64,000 nt of DNA from Dokdonella_A sp963834755 (GTDB taxonomy: Bacteria > Pseudomonadota > Gammaproteobacteria > Xanthomonadales > Rhodanobacteraceae). The stretch is taken from assembly GCA_963834755.1 (NCBI GenBank), contig CAWICQ010000009.1, forward strand, positions 496,001-560,000. The letters run 5' to 3'. The first letter of the stretch is position 1; every line of letters begins with the position of its first letter. Below the pieces are notes generated by a model. The model was given only the letters and a program-made list of their open reading frames with translations, was not told where the DNA came from and made no database searches. Shown piece by piece: positions 60,293 to 64,000 of this stretch. Position numbers and translations under genes: made by a program.

Positions 60293-62533
60293 TCATGGTT
60301 GTATCGCCGGCGCGTCGAATCCGTCCGCAAAAATGCGGTCGGTCACTCCCGCCGGAATCGGCGTCGCGTAGCTGCCCTTGCTGGTCGCCATCAAGAGCTG
60401 CGGCGCGATCGGATCCGCGGTGATCGCAAGATCGCGTGGGCCGCCGGCGTTGTCGAGGCCGGTATCGAACGAGGTAAACGTGACACCGCGATCATCCGAT
60501 CGGGCCGCGCGTACGCCACTCGCTTGCGCGACGTACAGCACATTGGCGTCGGCGGGATCGCAGGCGATGTCGGCGATCAGGGCGCCGGTCCAGTTCGTCG
60601 ATGTCCAGCTCGCACCCGCGTCCTCGGTGTGGAATACGGTGCCGTGGCTGTAGTCGGACCAGGCCGACATGTAGATCGTCTCTGCATTCGCCGGCGAGGT
60701 GCACAAGCGCGGCAGTCGCGCGAAGTCCGGCAGACCGTTGAGCGCGAGGTTCCAGGTCGCACCGCCGTCGGTCGAATTGAATGCGCCGCCCAGATTTGGT
60801 TCGGTATAGCCGTCATAGGAAGCGACCATGTTCTGGTCGGTGCCGTCCTCGACGATCTCGATGTCGGTGGTGAAGTCGCCGCCGCGCCCTTCGTACACCT
60901 TGTCCCATTGGCCGCCCGCGTTGAGCGTGCGCCAGATCGTCACCGCGTTGCCGGCGACACCGAAATCCGCGCCGCCGAGCAGGATCAGCGATGGATTGTT
61001 GTTGCTGAAACGGAGTGCTGCGAGATCGGATTCGTACAGCGGACCTTGATCCGGTCCCAAGCTCGTCCAGCTGCCGTTCGCTTCGCGTCGATACAGGCCT
61101 TCGGGCGCTACGGTCGATGGACCACTTGAGATTGCATAGAGCGTTCCGTCCGGCGCATAGCCGACTTTGCTGTAGCGCGTCGGCGGCGCGGATTCCAGCA
61201 ACCAGGTGACGCCGCCGTCGGCGGAGCTGAACACGCCTCCGCTGTTGTTGCCCTGGAATGCAACGGCAATTTGCAGCGGATCGACTGGGCTCGTCGCGAT
61301 CGAGTACAGCGAGAGCTCGGAAATCCCGCTCGAGGATCCAGCAAAATTGTCGCCGCCATCGGTCGACTTGAACACCCCCAGCGAAGTCGTGCCGACGAAT
61401 AGATTCGTCGAGCTGGTCGGCTCGAAGCGGATCGATTGCGCCGCCAGCGCAGCCGTGCCGCCGCTGCCGAAATCCCAGTTCGCGCCGCCATTGGTCGTGC
61501 GGTTGATGCCGGCGCCGTCGGTCGAGACGAGGATCGTCTGCGAGTCGTTCGGATCGACCGCGATATCAGTGACGACCTGCAGGGGCCACGTGCCGTCGGA
61601 AAGCGGCGTCCAGGTCACGCCGAGATCGGGCGAGCTGTAGAGTCCGACGAATTCCGAGCCGAACAGCTGCCCGCCGCCGACGAGAAGGCGCGTGCCGTCG
61701 TACACGACCGCGTTCATCGGATTGCCGGGGAGTCCCGCCGAACGATCGTCCCAGGTGTCGCCGCCATCGATGGTCACCCAGACTTCGCCGCCGCCAAAAT
61801 CGCCGCGGAACACCGCGATGACCGTGTTCGAATCGCTCGGGTCGATCGCGATGTCGGAGCCGATCATCGGTGCGCTGTGCGGCGGCGTCTGATCTTGCCA
61901 GGTGGCGCCGCCGTCGTTTGAACGGATCAGATTCACCGCCTGCCCGCCACCCGCATCCGTGACTCCGGCCCAGATCGTCTGCGCGTTCGACGGATCGATC
62001 GCGATCGAGAACACTTCGTCGTTGTTAGGATCGACGACGCCGAGCACGTGATGCGTCCACGTCGCGCCGTCGTCGCCGCTGGTCCAGATCGCATCCTGCG
62101 TCGCAGCGAAAACCGTGCCGTCCGGCGCGAACGCGATCTCGTGCACGCTGATGTTGGCGAGATCGGATACCGGCGTCCATGTCGCGCCGTCGTCGGTCGA
62201 GCGGTACATCGTGCCGCCCCAACTGCCGCCCGGCGCGATGCCCGCGAGTACGACGCCGGGTTGCGTCGGCGACGCGGCGACATCGGCGACGTCACCGCCC
62301 GGCGGTCCGAGCAGGCTCCAGTTGCCCGTTCCGGCGCCGGCTTTTGGCCGCGTCGCGGCGGCGGAGCCAGGCGTGCGCGCGCGGACGCCGCGCGCATCGC
62401 TGCGCACGTTTGCGCTCAACGAATCGGCATGCGCAGTGAAAGAAACGATCGGCGTCGACGGCGCCGCGACCGCGGCGGTGGTCAGCGCAAATACGAGTGC
62501 GGCTGGAACGAACGACAGGCAACGCGTGCTCAT
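60293..62533 (-). CDS. Secreted BNR/sortilin-type repeat protein with DGFD tail
   Basis: About 746 residues from MSTRCLSFVPAALVFALTTA (signal peptide). The mature part is built of BNR/Asp-box repeats (YRSTDDGATWTPVSDL, WTSGDDGATWTHHVLG, IRSNDGGATWQDQTP, VTIDGGDTWDDRSAG, FKSTDGGDNFAGSSSG, FNSTDGGATWNLALNG, FHTEDAGASWTS), forming a beta-propeller as in sortilin/VPS10 and some glycoside hydrolases. No catalytic residues are evident. It ends DRIFADGFDAPAIQP, the tail type shared with the S53 protease and the protein at 22412. Extracellular location is likely. Confidence 0.85.
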   Translation of the reverse strand: MSTRCLSFVPAALVFALTTAAVAAPSTPIVSFTAHADSLSANVRSDARGVRARTPGSAAATRPKAGAGTGNWSLLGPPGGDVADVAASPTQPGVVLAGIAPGGSWGGTMYRSTDDGATWTPVSDLANISVHEIAFAPDGTVFAATQDAIWTSGDDGATWTHHVLGVVDPNNDEVFSIAIDPSNAQTIWAGVTDAGGGQAVNLIRSNDGGATWQDQTPPHSAPMIGSDIAIDPSDSNTVIAVFRGDFGGGEVWVTIDGGDTWDDRSAGLPGNPMNAVVYDGTRLLVGGGQLFGSEFVGLYSSPDLGVTWTPLSDGTWPLQVVTDIAVDPNDSQTILVSTDGAGINRTTNGGANWDFGSGGTAALAAQSIRFEPTSSTNLFVGTTSLGVFKSTDGGDNFAGSSSGISELSLYSIATSPVDPLQIAVAFQGNNSGGVFSSADGGVTWLLESAPPTRYSKVGYAPDGTLYAISSGPSTVAPEGLYRREANGSWTSLGPDQGPLYESDLAALRFSNNNPSLILLGGADFGVAGNAVTIWRTLNAGGQWDKVYEGRGGDFTTDIEIVEDGTDQNMVASYDGYTEPNLGGAFNSTDGGATWNLALNGLPDFARLPRLCTSPANAETIYMSAWSDYSHGTVFHTEDAGASWTSTNWTGALIADIACDPADANVLYVAQASGVRAARSDDRGVTFTSFDTGLDNAGGPRDLAITADPIAPQLLMATSKGSYATPIPAGVTDRIFADGFDAPAIQP

Positions 62534-62752
62534 CAGGGATACCCTCGAACGGATGCATGATCCGCGGGCATCGCAAGGATTCAGGTGCGCGATGGTCGTC
62601 CGCGGTTGCGCCCGATGATGCACGCTGACGACCGACAAAGCATCACATCGGCGTTATCGCGGCGTTTTCGTTCGATGATTCCGCCAGCATCGGCGATGCC
62701 AGGCGCGACAACTTTCGTTCGCCGAGAAGAAAGCGAGCTGGACCGCAGGCGC

Positions 62753-63385
62753 TCAGGTCTTGAGATACGCGCGGAACGCCTTGCGGAACTTGGCGACCTT
62801 CGGCGCGATGATGAGCTGGCAGTACGGGTTCTCGCCATGCAGCTTGAAATACTGCTGGTGATAGTCCTCGGCTTTGTAGAACGCGGTGAACGGAACGACT
62901 TCGGTGACGATCGCACCGCTCCATTCGTGGCTGTCTGCGGTCTCCTTGATGGCCTTCTGGATGGCCGCTTTCTGCTCGTCGTTGCGATAGAACGCGATCG
63001 ATCGATACTGCGCTCCGACGTCCGCGCCCTGGCGGTTCAGCGTGGTCGGATCGTGGATCGTGAAGAACGCTTTCAGGATCGTGTCGCGGCTGATGACGCT
63101 CGGGTCGAAGGTGATCTGCACGACCTCGGCGTGGCCGGTGCCGCCATCGGACACCTGCTCGTAGCTCGGATTGGGAACGTGGCCGCCGGCAAAGCCCGAA
63201 TCGACCTGGTCGATGCCCTTCAGTTCGCTGAAGACGGCTTCGAGGCACCAGAAGCAGCCGCCGCCGAGCGTTAGCACTTCGCGGCCCTGTGCCGGCGCGT
63301 CGTTTTTTGTGTCCGCGGCGCGGGCATCGACGCCGAATGCGACGGCACACAGCATCAGCACCACGGCGAAAAGATGACGGAACAT
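62753..63385 (-). CDS. msrA: Peptide methionine sulfoxide reductase MsrA, exported
   Basis: 210 residues from MFRHLFAVVLMLCAVAFGVD, a signal peptide. The active-site motif GGGCFWCLEAVFSELKGIDQ carries the catalytic Cys, followed by GGTGHAEVVQITFDP and FFTIHDPTTLNRQGADVGAQ. KAEDYHQQYF is also conserved. It reduces (S)-methionine sulfoxide in proteins, here in the periplasm. The start at 63385 has the expected signal peptide. Confidence 0.95.
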   Translation of the reverse strand: MFRHLFAVVLMLCAVAFGVDARAADTKNDAPAQGREVLTLGGGCFWCLEAVFSELKGIDQVDSGFAGGHVPNPSYEQVSDGGTGHAEVVQITFDPSVISRDTILKAFFTIHDPTTLNRQGADVGAQYRSIAFYRNDEQKAAIQKAIKETADSHEWSGAIVTEVVPFTAFYKAEDYHQQYFKLHGENPYCQLIIAPKVAKFRKAFRAYLKT

Positions 63386-63513
63386 GGCGTTCTCGCAAGT
63401 TGGGTTGCCGATGAGACCGGCCGCTCGTCGCCAGCATTTCACGCGAGCACTTTTTCGACCGGTTTCAAGCGCTTCGATCGCACATCGCGTAGCAGGTCGT
63501 TCGGCCATTCCCG

Positions 63514-64000
63514 CTAAGTCGCGGAGCCCATGCCCGCATCCGTCGCCTTGCCAGGCCTTTGCAAGGTCAGTTCCTGCGGAGCGGCCATGCGAATGCCCGC
63601 GTCGCGAAGACGGCCGAGGACATCCAGCAGGATGTCGCTGCGAATCGCGCCGGCCTGCCGTGGATTGTCGATGAACGCGACGCCGACGAAGGTCAGGGCG
63701 CTGTTGTCGATGCCATCGAGCGTGACGGACAGCGCGGGATTCTCCAGGATAGCCGGATTGCTCGTGAACGCCGCGGTCATCGCCGCGATCACGGCGTCGG
63801 CGTCCGTGTCGAGCGGCATCGGCAGGCGCACGCGCACGCGGCCTTGTGAATTCGCCAGAGTCACGTTGCGCACGGTCTTGGTGATGAGCTCGGAGTTGGG
63901 CACGATCATCGTCGAGCGATCGCCCATCTGGATCTCGGTCGCGCGTACGTTGATGCGACGGATGTCGCCCTCGATATCGCCGAGCGCGACCCAGTCGCCG
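63514..64000 (-). CDS. MscS-family mechanosensitive channel, C-terminal part
   Basis: The gene continues beyond the window; only its 3' part, about 161 residues, is visible. GDWVALGDIEGDIRRINVRA and MIVPNSELITKTVRNVT are the beta domain of MscS, followed by the alpha/beta domain (VRVRLPMPLDTDADAVIAAM, VAFIDNPRQAGAIRSDILLD). The pore helix lies outside the window. MscS-like channels release solutes on hypo-osmotic shock. The end of the gene is 128 bases from the start of msrA on the same strand. Confidence 0.9.
   Translation of the reverse strand, partial: GDWVALGDIEGDIRRINVRATEIQMGDRSTMIVPNSELITKTVRNVTLANSQGRVRVRLPMPLDTDADAVIAAMTAAFTSNPAILENPALSVTLDGIDNSALTFVGVAFIDNPRQAGAIRSDILLDVLGRLRDAGIRMAAPQELTLQRPGKATDAGMGSAT

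Overview
The window looks like a contiguous piece of a high-GC gammaproteobacterial chromosome, most likely order Xanthomonadales (Rhodanobacteraceae/Xanthomonadaceae). The reasons are the linkage rplM-rpsI / Fe-S oxidoreductase / coq7 / speD / clp / trpCDG / trpE / rpe, a Clp-type CRP regulator rather than plain enterobacterial Crp, an aceF-lpdA pair in which E3 carries its own lipoyl domain, and secreted proteins with a C-terminal tail of the type IFxDGFE. This placement is inference from gene content; no rRNA gene is present.

Region 1-8.8 kb is accessory DNA. It holds small membrane proteins and regulators (DUF2975 plus XRE regulator, AraC, TetR with a divergent CPBP protease), a decayed tandem paralogue, a lipoprotein followed by an integron attC-like site, an isoprenylcysteine methyltransferase-like gene and a decayed IS3-family element. 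Degenerate copies of an intergenic repeat (about 130-170 bp) separate these genes; I noticed none in the rest of the window. Region 8.65-13.53 kb is bracketed by a fragment of a tRNA-Gln gene and an intact tRNA-Gln(CUG), with a large frameshifted secreted S53 (sedolisin) protease between them.

Region 13.5-31.5 kb is core: ribosomal proteins S9/L13, ubiquinone hydroxylase Coq7, AdoMet decarboxylase, the Clp regulator, a MarR-GNAT fusion, tryptophan biosynthesis (trpE separated from trpGDC by a secreted-protein gene on the opposite strand), a two-component pair of the proteobacterial dedicated sortase type, rpe, djlA, a c-type cytochrome and purC.

Region 31.5-64 kb mixes envelope, stress and metabolic genes: an Mpo1-like protein, a periplasmic aspartic protease, a Pla-1/cef-type lipase, an orphan histidine kinase, a CaCA antiporter, a racemase, lpdA-aceF of pyruvate dehydrogenase, GST, a Hanks-type kinase with TPRs, a truncated aqpZ, an M48 protease, a DNA glycosylase, a peroxiredoxin, DNA polymerase IV, a gamma carbonic anhydrase, an EamA transporter with a LysR regulator, a DUF922 protease, a secreted metallo-beta-lactamase-fold protein, a BNR-repeat protein, MsrA and part of a MscS channel.

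Two window-wide patterns stand out. First, many well-conserved genes (speD, trpC, the Fe-S oxidoreductase, the lipase, the Ser/Thr kinase twice, the EamA transporter three times) are each broken by what reads as one extra base, which fits residual insertion-type sequencing error better than real gene decay. Second, three secreted proteins and one gene remnant end in the same short tail around (I/L)F-x-D-x-F-(E/D), a possible sorting or processing signal.
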